From: G965197675 sp965197675
GTDB lineage: Bacteria; Chloroflexota; Dehalococcoidia; Plut-88900
Reading direction: 5' to 3'
NCBI GenBank assembly: GCA_965197675.1
Contig: OZ240221.1
Location: forward strand, 682,001 to 746,000
DNA: 64,000 nt
The notes beneath the pieces were generated by a model. That model had not been told where the DNA came from and made no database searches. It saw nothing but the letters and a program-made list of their open reading frames with translations. Of this stretch, positions 45,733 through 54,096 are shown one piece after another (positions within the stretch are counted from its first letter, which is position 1; each line of letters begins with the position of its first letter). The translations under genes and the position numbers were made by a program.

Positions 45733-46569
45733 ATGAGCACAAAGAGGGACCCTAATCATCGGAGACAAGAGTTGGTGATCGCATCCGATGGACTACCAGC
45801 TCTGGCAGTAGGCCCTTGGGCGGAGGAAAAGCTCTATTTCTTAAGTTACTTTACAGAGTTGTTTAATGGTGGCATGAAGTACAAGTGGCCCCTGAGAGCT
45901 TACATAGACTTGTTCTCTGGGCCCGGAATGTGCGCTATCAATGAAACTTCCAGGGATATAGCTGGGTCTCCCTTATGCGCTCTTAAATGCGGGATTCCTT
46001 TTACTCATCTCTTTTTCAACGACGTAGACTCGAAATCTATAGAAGCATTGAGAGAACGAACTCATGGTTATGAAAGTGAGATAAATTATTATGAATTTGA
46101 CTGCAACGAAGCTATTGAAAAAATATTGAGAGATTTACCGACCGGTGCTCTTGGACTAGGTTTTATAGACCCGTGGAACTGGGAAATCACTTTCGACTCT
46201 GTCTACAAACTGACAGAGGAACGAGCGATGGATTTGATTATCACATTCCATACAGGATCGATAAAACGCAACGCACATCGTGTGCTACAGAGCTTGGATT
46301 CTTTCATTGGTGACTCTTTATGGCGAGACAGATATTTTGACTCCTTTGCCAAAGGCGAACGTCGAGGAAGCAGGATTATTCTTGACCACTATGAAGATAG
46401 GCTTAGAAACATAGCGGGCTATCGATTTGTGAATGATAGTGTTTTAGTAACAAATTCAGGAGGTACCCCTCTTTATCACTTGATTTACGCAAGCCGCAGC
46501 CCAAGGGGTGAGGATTTTTGGAATAAATCTATTAGTAAGACTCGTTTGGGGCAGCACCGTTTATTCTAA
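45733..46569 (+). CDS. Three-Cys-motif partner protein TcmP
   Basis: The 278-residue protein has the family marks WAEEKLYFLSYFTELF, YIDLFSGPGMC (a methyltransferase-like first strand) and GLGFIDPWNWEITF, matching TcmP, named for its constant pairing with the three-Cys Gp37/Gp68 protein encoded just upstream. A Rossmann-like nucleotide or SAM-binding fold is likely; no activity is established. The C-terminus looks a little shorter than many members. The 380 bases after it contain nothing I can identify. Confidence 0.85.
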   Translation: MSTKRDPNHRRQELVIASDGLPALAVGPWAEEKLYFLSYFTELFNGGMKYKWPLRAYIDLFSGPGMCAINETSRDIAGSPLCALKCGIPFTHLFFNDVDSKSIEALRERTHGYESEINYYEFDCNEAIEKILRDLPTGALGLGFIDPWNWEITFDSVYKLTEERAMDLIITFHTGSIKRNAHRVLQSLDSFIGDSLWRDRYFDSFAKGERRGSRIILDHYEDRLRNIAGYRFVNDSVLVTNSGGTPLYHLIYASRSPRGEDFWNKSISKTRLGQHRLF

Positions 46570-46949
46570 GTCTTAAATCCATTATCACTGGAAGTTTTCC
46601 GTACTTCTAAACCCATTCTCTCTATCCCTGCTCTTGATATGCCGCGGGAACAAAAGCCCGTGAGTCTTCGTCTTTATAAGTGAAGGCACAGAAAGCTTCA
46701 CCGAGAAAAGAGGGTTCGCCGCTAGGCGAGATCTGAATCATCAGATACCTGAAACACCACAAATTATGACTTCCTTTCCCCACCTGCCACTCGTTCCCCC
46801 GAGAAGTAGGCTGGTGACCTCCCTCCTTGCTATCGTGCCCCTAGAGGACTTGAGCCGCCAGAGCTTCTAGTCGCACGTGCTTTATCTTTCACCCAGTCAG
46901 ATACGGCTGAGTCGTCTCCGTAACACACGTACCAGGGGTTTGTGATAGA

Positions 46950-47594
46950 TTGATGACAACGTCTTATGCGTTTCAGAACGTTGTCGTGATGCCTCAAGAG
47001 ACCACAGCCAACCTGGACGAGCAGGCCCTGGTCGCGAAAAGTCAAGATGGAGACCTCCAGGCTTTCAATACCATCGTCGAGGAGTACGAAAGACTGGCCT
47101 ACAACCTGGCCCTTCGGATGTTGGGCGAGCCCGCCTTGGCTGCGGATGCCACCCAGGACGCCTTCATAGCTGCCTTCCGAAAGATCAAGGGGTTTAAAGG
47201 AGGAAGCCTAAAGGCTTGGATTCTGAAGATAGTAGCCAACAGATGCCGGGATCTGTTGCGCTCGGCTCACAGGCGTTACAACCTGTCCCTGGAGGGGATG
47301 AGTCCTGATGCCGCGGCTTCTATCCCGTCCAGGGCAGAATCGCCGGAGGACCACGCTGTTAGGCGGGAGCTGGGGCGGGAGATCGAAATGGGTCTGAGCA
47401 CTCTGGACTCAAACCAGCGGCTAGTCCTGGTTTTGGTGGATATCCAAGGCTTCAGCTACGAGGAGGCCTCGGAGATTATTGGTGCGTCCCTGGGCACCGT
47501 TAAATCCCGGCTGAGCCGGGGTCGGGCGAGCCTTCGAGATTACCTGCGAAGCCACGGGGAACTTTTACCTGGCCGGTATCGTCGAGATATTTGA
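46950..47594 (+). CDS. ECF sigma factor (RpoE-like)
   Basis: The protein has sigma region 2 (ALVAKSQDGDLQAFNTIVEE through the FKGGSLKAWILKIVANRCRD helix, about residues 27-110) and region 4 (NQRLVLVLVDIQGFSYEEAS then TVKSRLSRGR). No region 3 is present, as in ECF sigmas. Start is ATG 46950 or ATG 46989, which gives MPQETT; neither has a good ribosome site. It overlaps the region ahead of a membrane anti-sigma gene, which should hold it inactive until an envelope signal. Confidence 0.92.
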   Translation: MMTTSYAFQNVVVMPQETTANLDEQALVAKSQDGDLQAFNTIVEEYERLAYNLALRMLGEPALAADATQDAFIAAFRKIKGFKGGSLKAWILKIVANRCRDLLRSAHRRYNLSLEGMSPDAAASIPSRAESPEDHAVRRELGREIEMGLSTLDSNQRLVLVLVDIQGFSYEEASEIIGASLGTVKSRLSRGRASLRDYLRSHGELLPGRYRRDI

Positions 47595-47605
47595 GGGGTA
47601 GTTTG

Positions 47606-48349
47606 ATGTTCTGGAGATTTTGGAAAAGGGGACATCTCAGGTATCAAGCCCTGTTGTCCGAGTATATAGACAATAGGCTGAATACTGCCGACCAGTCGCA
47701 TCTCGAGGAGCATCTCAGGGGTTGCGCCAAGTGCTCGGAGGATCTGGAATCCCTTCAGGCCACCGCTGGACTACTAAGAGATGTCCCGATGGTCGAGACG
47801 CCACGGTCATTCAAGCTTCAGGCTGCTCCTACCGAGAAGCCAGGAAAGCCAGTGCTGTTGTGGTCTGTACAGGCTTCGACAGTGGCGGCGGCCATGTTGC
47901 TGGTGGCCCTAGTAGCAGGAGACCTGGCGGGAGCCTTCGATAGCGACAGAGCCCTGGGTGAGCCTGAGATATCCGATGACCAACAGGCGTACGAGATTGC
48001 GGCTTCCGATTACCAGCTGGAGACTGTTACACCCACGCCGGCCCCGGGTCAAGCGCCCGCCGTTGTGGAGAACTCCAATGAGCTGATGCAGGCCCAGGAG
48101 CTTTCGTCCCAGGACGACCGAGATACTGGCATTATTCCCGAGGAAAATGTCATGGCGCTTGAAGAGGCCGAGAGTCCAGAGGCATCTGCAGCGCATACGG
48201 AGGTAGAAGAGCTCGCGGGGGTGGCTCCCACGGACACCGGTGACGGCGATAGTGTTGTCAGGGAGATAGAGATAGCTGTAGCCTCCGCCCTGGGAGTCCT
48301 CGTCGTAGCTACTGGGTACCTCACCTATCGCCGAAGAAGGAGGGTCTGA
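47606..48349 (+). CDS. Membrane anti-sigma factor with zinc-finger domain
   Basis: The 247-residue protein has an N-terminal zf-HC2 anti-sigma domain (H-x3-C-x2-C in HLRGCAKCSEDL, residues 37-48), a membrane helix near 92-112, an acidic external region of about 100 residues and a second membrane helix near 222-240 with a basic cytoplasmic end (RRRRRV). GAGGGG before ATG 47606 decides the start over an upstream TTG. Its stop codon at 48347-48349 abuts the stop of the opposing portal gene with no base between. Confidence 0.88.
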   Translation: MFWRFWKRGHLRYQALLSEYIDNRLNTADQSHLEEHLRGCAKCSEDLESLQATAGLLRDVPMVETPRSFKLQAAPTEKPGKPVLLWSVQASTVAAAMLLVALVAGDLAGAFDSDRALGEPEISDDQQAYEIAASDYQLETVTPTPAPGQAPAVVENSNELMQAQELSSQDDRDTGIIPEENVMALEEAESPEASAAHTEVEELAGVAPTDTGDGDSVVREIEIAVASALGVLVVATGYLTYRRRRRV

Positions 48350-49672
48350 CTAGGTGGATATCCCTTCCTCCTCCCGAACCCTGGCCATCTCGGTTTCCGG
48401 GTCTACTATGCCCAGGTTCCCCATCGCCCTGCGCCGGCTGTGAATACCCGCCTTTACCAGCACGTCCTCATCCTGTACCAGCCTGCTTCTGTCCTGAGGC
48501 AGTATCGGCCCCCATATTATCCTCGGCCTCACCTGATGGAAAGATACGTTTCGCTTCTGCTCCAGGATCTTGAGGATCATCGATATGCGGCTTTGATAGA
48601 CGGATGAACGGATTAGACGTTTCCTGCGTATCTTCTGGAGCAGTGGGTTCATCTCCATCTCCAAGGCCACGCCTGATAGGCCCTGACGATTGTCCCCAAA
48701 GCTGGTGCGCGGCGACTCCGACAGATCGTGCACTGCCCTGTAGACCAGGTTGATGAAATCGGCGTGAAGCTTGACTCCTCCTCCCTGTAGCAGGTCCAGG
48801 AGATATGCTTTCGCACTTTCCGGCAGCTCCCACACCGCCCCCGGCTGCACGGCAATGCCTTGAGCGTCATCGATGTTCTCCAGTACGGCGACGGGGTTTC
48901 CGGAGAGCTCCAGTATCATGGATAGCTGAGAGAATGCCCTGTTCAGCTCCCTGGCTGGCTCCTCTATGGAAGGGATGTCGGATATTCCCCAGAACTTCTT
49001 GGGTTCCCTGAGATTGGGGAACACTATGAACGGAATAAAGCCGTAGGGGTTGGCTCGGTGCTCGTGGAGGACGTTATCGATCCATATCTCCAACGTTTCA
49101 GATGTCCACACCTCCACGATGGTCGCCTTCTTACGCTTACCGCCCAACGTAGCGGCGCTGTCCCTCACGCCGAACAGCATCTCTACTTCTTCCGCCGAGA
49201 GCTGGTACTTGCTGGCTACTCGCCAGATCCGAGTTACGTCATCTCCCACCCACCACACGAATATCCCCTGTACGTCCGGCGCCGATACTCTCACCCGCTT
49301 CTCCTGGGCGTCCCACGTGACCTTGTAGACTCCGTCACCGAGGATTGCAGTGTCCAGCTCGGTATCGAAGTCCAGCTGCAGCAGGTTGTTGGCCTCGGTG
49401 ACTTCTCGGAGGGCATCCTCGGCTTGTCTGGCTCTGTCGGCCGCTTCATGCGAGGCATCCGAGGGTTCGATGGAGAAAGAGAGGTCGGCCATCAGATATG
49501 AGGTGACCTTGTCGATGAACGCCTTGGCATAGTTAAAGGTGAGGCGGCGTTCGCTTCTGCGAGCCCTTCCGGGCCATTGGAGACCGTTGTAGAAGTCCAG
49601 GTGCTGGGCATAGGCCCTCAGCCTGTCTGGGTCCATCTTGCCTATCTGCTGCAGCAACGTCAGATCATCCAT
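48350..49672 (-). CDS. Phage portal protein
   Basis: The 440-residue protein looks like an SPP1/Gp6-type portal: an N-terminal helical region (DFYNGLQWPGRARRSERRLT), KAFIDKVTSYLMA, a PDVQGIFVWWVGDD wing and a helical QLSMILELSGNPVAVL stem region, then a basic SPRTSFGDNRQGLSG segment. It forms the DNA channel at one capsid vertex. GGAGGG six bases upstream selects ATG 49672. It lies in the terminase unit of the head module. Confidence 0.82.
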   Translation of the reverse strand: MDDLTLLQQIGKMDPDRLRAYAQHLDFYNGLQWPGRARRSERRLTFNYAKAFIDKVTSYLMADLSFSIEPSDASHEAADRARQAEDALREVTEANNLLQLDFDTELDTAILGDGVYKVTWDAQEKRVRVSAPDVQGIFVWWVGDDVTRIWRVASKYQLSAEEVEMLFGVRDSAATLGGKRKKATIVEVWTSETLEIWIDNVLHEHRANPYGFIPFIVFPNLREPKKFWGISDIPSIEEPARELNRAFSQLSMILELSGNPVAVLENIDDAQGIAVQPGAVWELPESAKAYLLDLLQGGGVKLHADFINLVYRAVHDLSESPRTSFGDNRQGLSGVALEMEMNPLLQKIRRKRLIRSSVYQSRISMILKILEQKRNVSFHQVRPRIIWGPILPQDRSRLVQDEDVLVKAGIHSRRRAMGNLGIVDPETEMARVREEEGIST

Positions 49673-49713
49673 ATTTATCCCTCCGTGATGCATTCTTTCT
49701 TAGGACTAGCTCT

Positions 49714-50061
49714 CTATTTACCTTTCAGTATCCTGTGGATAGTGCGGCGGCTGACTCCAAACCTGGCTGCAAGCTGCGATGGGCCGAGTCTCTCCTCGTC
49801 TCTCATCTTTAACACCTCCTGGTCCCGTTTCGCCTTGACCTCTCGACGGAACCAGCCCGAGTCGTCATATCGGCACTTGGGTAGGGGGCATTGCAAGCAT
49901 GATGGGGATATATCGCAGCCATCGTCTTTGTAGGGGATGAACTCGGGCAGTCTATCCTTCTCATCTTGGCCATTGGAAGATTCAACTTCATCTACTAAAC
50001 CTAACCCTTGGGCAACCATCTCACGAAACACCCGCAAATCCATTGTTTTCTCCATTCGCAT
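49714..50061 (-). CDS. Phage Cys-cluster/HTH protein
   Basis: The 115-residue protein (or 109 from the internal ATG at 50043) has a four-Cys cluster CDISPSCLQCPLPKC, spaced C-x6-C-x2-C-x4-C, and a C-terminal helix-turn-helix (LGPSQLAARFGVSRRTIHRI) like that of resolvases. It may bind DNA, for instance as a terminase accessory or regulator. It sits between the terminase and portal genes, with a MITE-like repeat separating it from the terminase. Confidence 0.72.
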   Translation of the reverse strand: MRMEKTMDLRVFREMVAQGLGLVDEVESSNGQDEKDRLPEFIPYKDDGCDISPSCLQCPLPKCRYDDSGWFRREVKAKRDQEVLKMRDEERLGPSQLAARFGVSRRTIHRILKGK

Positions 50062-50106
50062 GCCTAGTCTTACGGCTAATCCTTCTGTGTCGAACCGTTA
50101 GGGACG

Positions 50107-50240
50107 TTCTGAACAAATCTTTACCGAGGGAGTCCAGAGGGAAGCATCCCTCTGGCGGGGGGCCTGGGGGGTGTCCCCCCATATCCAAAACCTGCCGAGG
50201 GCGGGCGGATGGGACAAAGGCGTATGCATTTGTTCAGGGT
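50107..50240. repeat. MITE-like repeat family A, copy 1
   Basis: The 134-base element runs from TTCTGAACAA to TTGTTCAGGG, imperfect terminal inverted repeats. Inside are the palindrome CCAGAGGGAAGCATCCCTCTGG-like core (split here: CCAGAGGG / CCCTCTGG) and GGGGTGTCCCCCC. It lies inside the phage operon between the terminase and Cys/HTH genes. Confidence 0.8.
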
Positions 50241-50260
50241 ATTCTTAGGTATCTAGCTCA

Positions 50261-51655
50261 TCACTCGCGCCCCTTTCTAAGCCTGCCCGATGCTCTTCTT
50301 GGTGAGTACGTGGATGCCTGCACCAGGAGGGCGAGGCTCATCAAGAAGTCGTCGTGGCCCTCACTTGGACTCACGTAGAAATTCATGGTCTGGCTGGCGC
50401 GATAGTAGCTCCTCGCTTTATCTACCTGGCCCCAGAACTCCCGGTACTCGGGCGATCCGTCACCCAGGTACATCTTTATTCGACCCGAGTTGATGGCGGC
50501 CAGTAGATCGAACCCCAACTTGGACTTGCTGGATGAGGTGAATACGAAAGGGGTCACTACGGAAACACCGAGAGCCTTCTTCAGAAAGCTGGCTACTCCG
50601 GCTCCAACTCCCGTAGCGTCCACTATCACCCGCTTGCATCGCCACACATTGCTCAGGAGGTCCACCAATCGACTGTACACGGCAGTGTGGGGTTGGCCAG
50701 TCCACCAGTAGTGCTCCACTATGCTTATGCCACGCCCTTCCGAGACTGGATCGGCTCGACGTGAGCTTAGCTCTCCAACGGTAACCACCGTCGAATCCTG
50801 CCTTGGCTTTATAGCCCTGAGCTCAGCGTCCTCGAATGCTTCCGCCTCTCCGGCCAGGTCTATAGCCGCCACGTAGGCCCCCTTGTCTTGGGGTCTGCTC
50901 ATCCGCTGGTGACTACCTTGCAGCTGGGCCCTCTGGGTAGAGCTGATAAACCCCCCGCCACCCTTCAGGGGCAAGAGACGATACTGGGTCCGAAAAAGGG
51001 GGTGGTCCTCACCCAGTCTGTCCCTTTCGCCTTCCGCGTAGCTCCGATAATCGGAGTTGTACTTCGCCACCTCTTGCCAATCGAACTCGAAGTGCCTGCG
51101 AAGGTTGTCTATGCGCTCCAGCTCCAGGTTCCTCTGCTTGGTCTCCTCCAGGAGAGTCGAGTCGTCCCAGGCCGTTCCATAGTGGACGGTAGTCACGTTG
51201 GTAGCAGCGCCCATAGGTTTGAACTCTTTGTTGTACTTCTCTTTGGAAATGTCCTGACTCTCATCCATTTCCAGCAGAGTGTGGGCCGTGGCCCCCACCA
51301 CGTGACTGGACGAGTCAGCGCTGAAGAACATCTGACGGGCCTTGTACAGCCGGACCATGTAGCTCATCTCCGATACCCAGATTCCACTGTATCCGGCGTC
51401 ATTCAGCCTCTCCTTGAGTCTTTGGATGCTGTTTATGGTCTGGGGCTTGAAGGTGGGAGATGCCTTGATTGCGTTGCCGCCGGTACGCATGAACAGCGTT
51501 AGAAGTAGAACCTCCAGTTGGGCCGACAACTCGTTTTTGCCTCCCTGTCTGGCTATCACCACGGAGAATTCCAATCCCCTCTTTTGCAGTATGCTGTCCA
51601 GCACCGATCGACCTATTTCCACCTGATAGGGCCTGAGCTTTTGCGATATTGGCAT
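50261..51655 (-). CDS. Phage terminase large subunit
   Basis: The 464-residue protein packages DNA: ATPase with a Walker A-like ARQGGKNE (residues 35-42), Walker B LLEMDESQD near 128, and a C-terminal nuclease with acidic residues in AAIDLAGE, VIVDATGVG and GHDDFLMSLAL. Length is normal for TerL. It is the best-conserved member of the head module and apparently intact. The start is ATG in a dense minus-strand gene cluster. Confidence 0.9.
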   Translation of the reverse strand: MPISQKLRPYQVEIGRSVLDSILQKRGLEFSVVIARQGGKNELSAQLEVLLLTLFMRTGGNAIKASPTFKPQTINSIQRLKERLNDAGYSGIWVSEMSYMVRLYKARQMFFSADSSSHVVGATAHTLLEMDESQDISKEKYNKEFKPMGAATNVTTVHYGTAWDDSTLLEETKQRNLELERIDNLRRHFEFDWQEVAKYNSDYRSYAEGERDRLGEDHPLFRTQYRLLPLKGGGGFISSTQRAQLQGSHQRMSRPQDKGAYVAAIDLAGEAEAFEDAELRAIKPRQDSTVVTVGELSSRRADPVSEGRGISIVEHYWWTGQPHTAVYSRLVDLLSNVWRCKRVIVDATGVGAGVASFLKKALGVSVVTPFVFTSSSKSKLGFDLLAAINSGRIKMYLGDGSPEYREFWGQVDKARSYYRASQTMNFYVSPSEGHDDFLMSLALLVQASTYSPRRASGRLRKGRE

Positions 51656-51664
51656 ACCGGCCTG

Positions 51665-51892
51665 CTACAGAAATCCCAGCGTAACCTGCACGATGGCTGC
51701 CCCCAGAACGAAGAAGCAAAGACCGTATACCGTGTTCTTTAGCTCTCCCACCTGACGCTTCAGCTCTATCAGGCGGAGGTCAAGGACAGCATCGAAGGTC
51801 GATTCAGGAAGGAGGCTTACCTCATCTCGATGTTTCTTGTTCTTAGTCCTCTTAAATCTGGCGATAGCGGCTTTAAGTCCCTCAGCTTTCAC
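51665..51892 (-). CDS. Small phage membrane protein, 75 residues
   Basis: A basic N-terminal half is followed by a helix and one C-terminal membrane segment (VYGLCFFVLGAAIVQVTLGF). It starts with GTG and overlaps the gene upstream by 11 bases. Holin-like or membrane-anchored adaptor roles are possible but unproven. Confidence 0.6.
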   Translation of the reverse strand: MKAEGLKAAIARFKRTKNKKHRDEVSLLPESTFDAVLDLRLIELKRQVGELKNTVYGLCFFVLGAAIVQVTLGFL

Positions 51893-52247
51893 TAAATCCC
51901 TCCAGGCCGAGAGCGCCGCCGATACCGTTTAGCACTCCCTCTATAGCCTCGCTCAGGTCGTCTTTCGACTTCTTGGAGAGGCGGTATCTCGACCCCACTG
52001 TCCTCACCAGCAGGTCTATGCCCTTGAAAATCAGAGCAGTGTTATCGGGCTGCTCTCGAAGAAGCTGAACAAGGCGAACTCTCAATAGAGCGATCTCCTG
52101 GTCCAGCCCTTCCATGTCCATGGCCTCGGGCAGCTTGAGCTGCTCTGCCTCGCTTACGACTGAAGAGTAGAACCCTCCGTCTTTGACGCTGGTTCTAGGC
52201 TTTCTACGGCGAGTGGACGTGGTGGACTTCTCATTCCCCTTAGCCAA
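51882..52247 (-). CDS. Hypothetical phage protein, possible small terminase
   Basis: The 121-residue protein has a basic disordered start (STTSTRRRKPRTSVK) and a helical remainder (DQEIALLRVRLVQLLREQPD then LLVRTVGSRYRLSKKSKDDL). Its place two genes ahead of the large terminase fits a small terminase subunit or packaging accessory; similarity is not strong enough to be sure. The TTG start overlaps the stop region of the 56-residue gene upstream by eight bases. Confidence 0.6.
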   Translation of the reverse strand: MAKGNEKSTTSTRRRKPRTSVKDGGFYSSVVSEAEQLKLPEAMDMEGLDQEIALLRVRLVQLLREQPDNTALIFKGIDLLVRTVGSRYRLSKKSKDDLSEAIEGVLNGIGGALGLEGFSES

Positions 52248-52410
52248 CCTTCTTCTCGCTTCTAGACGCGCTAGGGGTTTCCACGAGGCGGATCAGGTTG
52301 CGCAGCCCGCTGCGGGGCAGTTTCTCCGCAGCCTCTAGCGCACCCAGGAGAAGACACAGGGCGGCCACCTCCCAATGGTTGGTTTCTACAGCCTTCTTCA
52401 ACAACGACAT
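52240..52410 (-). CDS. Small phage-operon protein, 56 residues
   Basis: A short frame MSLLKKAVETNHWEVAALCL continues as a helical, leucine-rich protein. GGAGG six bases before the ATG and overlap with the next gene support expression. It is the first gene after the operator-bearing promoter at 52471-52499. Function unknown. Confidence 0.65.
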   Translation of the reverse strand: MSLLKKAVETNHWEVAALCLLLGALEAAEKLPRSGLRNLIRLVETPSASRSEKKVG

Positions 52411-52470
52411 TGCATCCTCCTAAGCTCCAATGGCTGGCTATTATCCAAATCAGCTTGGCTTTTGAATTGG

Positions 52471-52499
52471 ATAATAGAATATGCGTTCTATTACGTCAA
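52471..52499 (-). promoter_or_regulatory. Promoter with palindromic operator, terminase-portal unit
   Basis: On the minus strand TTGACG (52499-52494) and TATTAT (52476-52471) are 17 bases apart, about 60 bases ahead of the first gene. TAGAACGCATATTCTA (52490-52475) fills the spacer. It differs by one base from the palindrome at 44793-44808, and ATTGAC follows the same relative position, so both phage units appear to be bound by one repressor. Confidence 0.75.
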
Positions 52500-52559
52500 T
52501 GAGTATCTGTCTCTGGATTCCCCGCCTGGAGCCTATCTAGCCCGCTGAAAGGAACCACT

Positions 52560-52840
52560 TGATCGGAAACACCCCTCCCCCACAGAGGACTCCTTGTCGT
52601 CAATGGGGATTGCAAGGGGGCGGAGTCTCTTTGCCTGGGGGTCTGGGGGCTGTGCCCCCAAGAACTACATATGAGTGCGGGTGGGTGGGAAAGACCCTCC
52701 GTGCTATTCCTTGAACCGCACAAGCCCTCGCTTCAATAGTCACACATCCGTGGTGATCGGCAAGCACTTCTAATATCCTTACCAGTCCCCTTCACCACAG
52801 ACGCCAACGAGGTCTTCCCTATCATTTGGCGAGGAATCCA
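52560..52840. repeat. Dispersed repeat family B, copy 2
   Basis: Shares ACAGAGGACTCCTTGTCGTC, the GGGGGCTGTGCCCCCAAGAA hairpin and CCAACGAGGTCTTCCCTATC with the other B copies, in the same orientation. It directly abuts a family A element, forming a compound repeat. Confidence 0.75.
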
Positions 52841-52846
52841 GGGATG

Positions 52847-52980
52847 TTCTGAATAAGTCTTCATCGAGGGAGGCCAGAGGGAACCATCCCTCTGGCGGGG
52901 GGCCTGGGGGGTGTCCCCCCAGATCTCAAACATATCGAGGGCGGGCGGCTGGGAGCAAAGCGTACGTCTTTGTTCAGAGT
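52847..52980. repeat. MITE-like repeat family A, copy 2
   Basis: 134 bases from TTCTGAATAA to TTTGTTCAGAGT, with the same CCAGAGGG/CCCTCTGG and GGGGTGTCCCCCC internal palindromes as copy 1 at the same length. Confidence 0.8.
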
Positions 52981-52996
52981 ATCTCTAGAGTCTAAG

Positions 52997-53584
52997 TTAC
53001 TGGCTGGATTGGACGATCCCGGCCAGTAGGTCGTTCCGGGTGTCTATGGTCGAAGGGTGTACGAAATCGCCTCGGGAAAGATGGGACGCTGCTTCACGGC
53101 CTATGAACTCTACGATTGCCTTATCCAGGTCCTGCTGGGCTAGCTCTCTCACCCTGTCATTGAAGGGATAGCGGCTGTCTTTGGCCGAGTCCAGCTTGTC
53201 GGCTAGGAAGAGCACGCGAGCTACCGGGCCCATGCCTGCCTTCCCGACGGTGTGGCGCCCTATCGCCTCTAATATCTCAGCGTCTTGGACTTGATAGTCC
53301 CGGCGCACCAGTTCCGCTCCAACAGAGCCATGTAGAAAAACAGGAAGCCTCTCCTCCAGTGGGGTGATCGGCAAGCCGAACTCATTGGCGAGCTTCAGGA
53401 GCTCATCAGCCTTGGTAACCCTGGCTACATCGTGGAGCAAGGCTGCTATTTCTACCTTCTCGGAATCGACGCGAAAGCGTCGGGCGAGCTCCAGCGATAT
53501 GTCCACCACTCGGTTTACATGCTCCAATACACCTCTGGGAAGATGGCTGGCCTTCGCCCTAAGCTCATCGACGTCGTGGGCCAA
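52997..53584 (-). CDS. yqeK: HD-domain Ap4A hydrolase (YqeK family)
   Basis: The 195-residue protein has the HD metal-binding set of YqeK-type diadenosine tetraphosphatases: H in LEHVNRVV, HD in ALLHDVAR, H in FLHGSVGAE and H in AIGRHTVGKAGM, and D in LFLADKLD. It would cleave Ap4A symmetrically to ADP. The start is TTG, six bases after the HIT gene, so the two are coupled. NadD, a common YqeK neighbour, is absent. Confidence 0.88.
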   Translation of the reverse strand: MAHDVDELRAKASHLPRGVLEHVNRVVDISLELARRFRVDSEKVEIAALLHDVARVTKADELLKLANEFGLPITPLEERLPVFLHGSVGAELVRRDYQVQDAEILEAIGRHTVGKAGMGPVARVLFLADKLDSAKDSRYPFNDRVRELAQQDLDKAIVEFIGREAASHLSRGDFVHPSTIDTRNDLLAGIVQSSQ

Positions 53585-53590
53585 CGGTGG

Positions 53591-53932
53591 CTAGCCCAGC
53601 TTTCCTGAGAGGCGTCTGCCTCCCAGCAGGTGCATGTGCAGATGACCTACCGTCTGGCCGCCCTCTTCACCGCAGTTGATGGCCAGCCGATAGCCCCCGT
53701 CATAGACTCCCTCTTTCTTGGCCATCTGATTGGCGAGGAGCACCATGCGGCTCATCAGGCTGGAGTTGGACTCTGTTACGTCTCTAATGGAGTCTAGGTG
53801 CTCCCTGGGCAGGATCAGGAGGTGAGTGGGGGCCTGGGGATTGATATCCCGTATTACCAGGGCTTGATCGTCCTGGTAGAGCACGTCGCTGGGTATTTCG
53901 CCTGCGGCTATCTTACAGAAGATACAGCTCAT
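53591..53932 (-). CDS. HIT family nucleotide hydrolase (HINT-like)
   Basis: The 113-residue protein begins SCIFCKIAAGEIPSDVLYQD, with the CxxC zinc pair, and ends with the histidine triad VGHLHMHLLGG. It matches bacterial HINT proteins, which hydrolyse aminoacyl-AMP or AMP-amidates. GAGG seven bases upstream supports ATG 53932 over a longer frame. With YqeK it forms a small nucleotide-hydrolase operon. Confidence 0.92.
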   Translation of the reverse strand: MSCIFCKIAAGEIPSDVLYQDDQALVIRDINPQAPTHLLILPREHLDSIRDVTESNSSLMSRMVLLANQMAKKEGVYDGGYRLAINCGEEGGQTVGHLHMHLLGGRRLSGKLG

Positions 53933-54096
53933 GGGTTGTCCTCGAGTGATGCAGTTACAAAGAGCCACCACCGATTATAAGACAGAGCTATTTGGTTGTA
54001 TATTCGAACGTTGTGCTCCTGTGTCCCTCAACTTGTCTTATGCTGCCATCCCTAATAAGATATGCCAAGCCGCCTACGTCATTTCGGGAGGTCTAT

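Noticed and set aside
42054..52996. Attachment sites (attL/attR) for a prophage
   Set aside because: No tRNA gene, integrase or convincing direct repeat bracketing the head module was found, so no borders can be stated.
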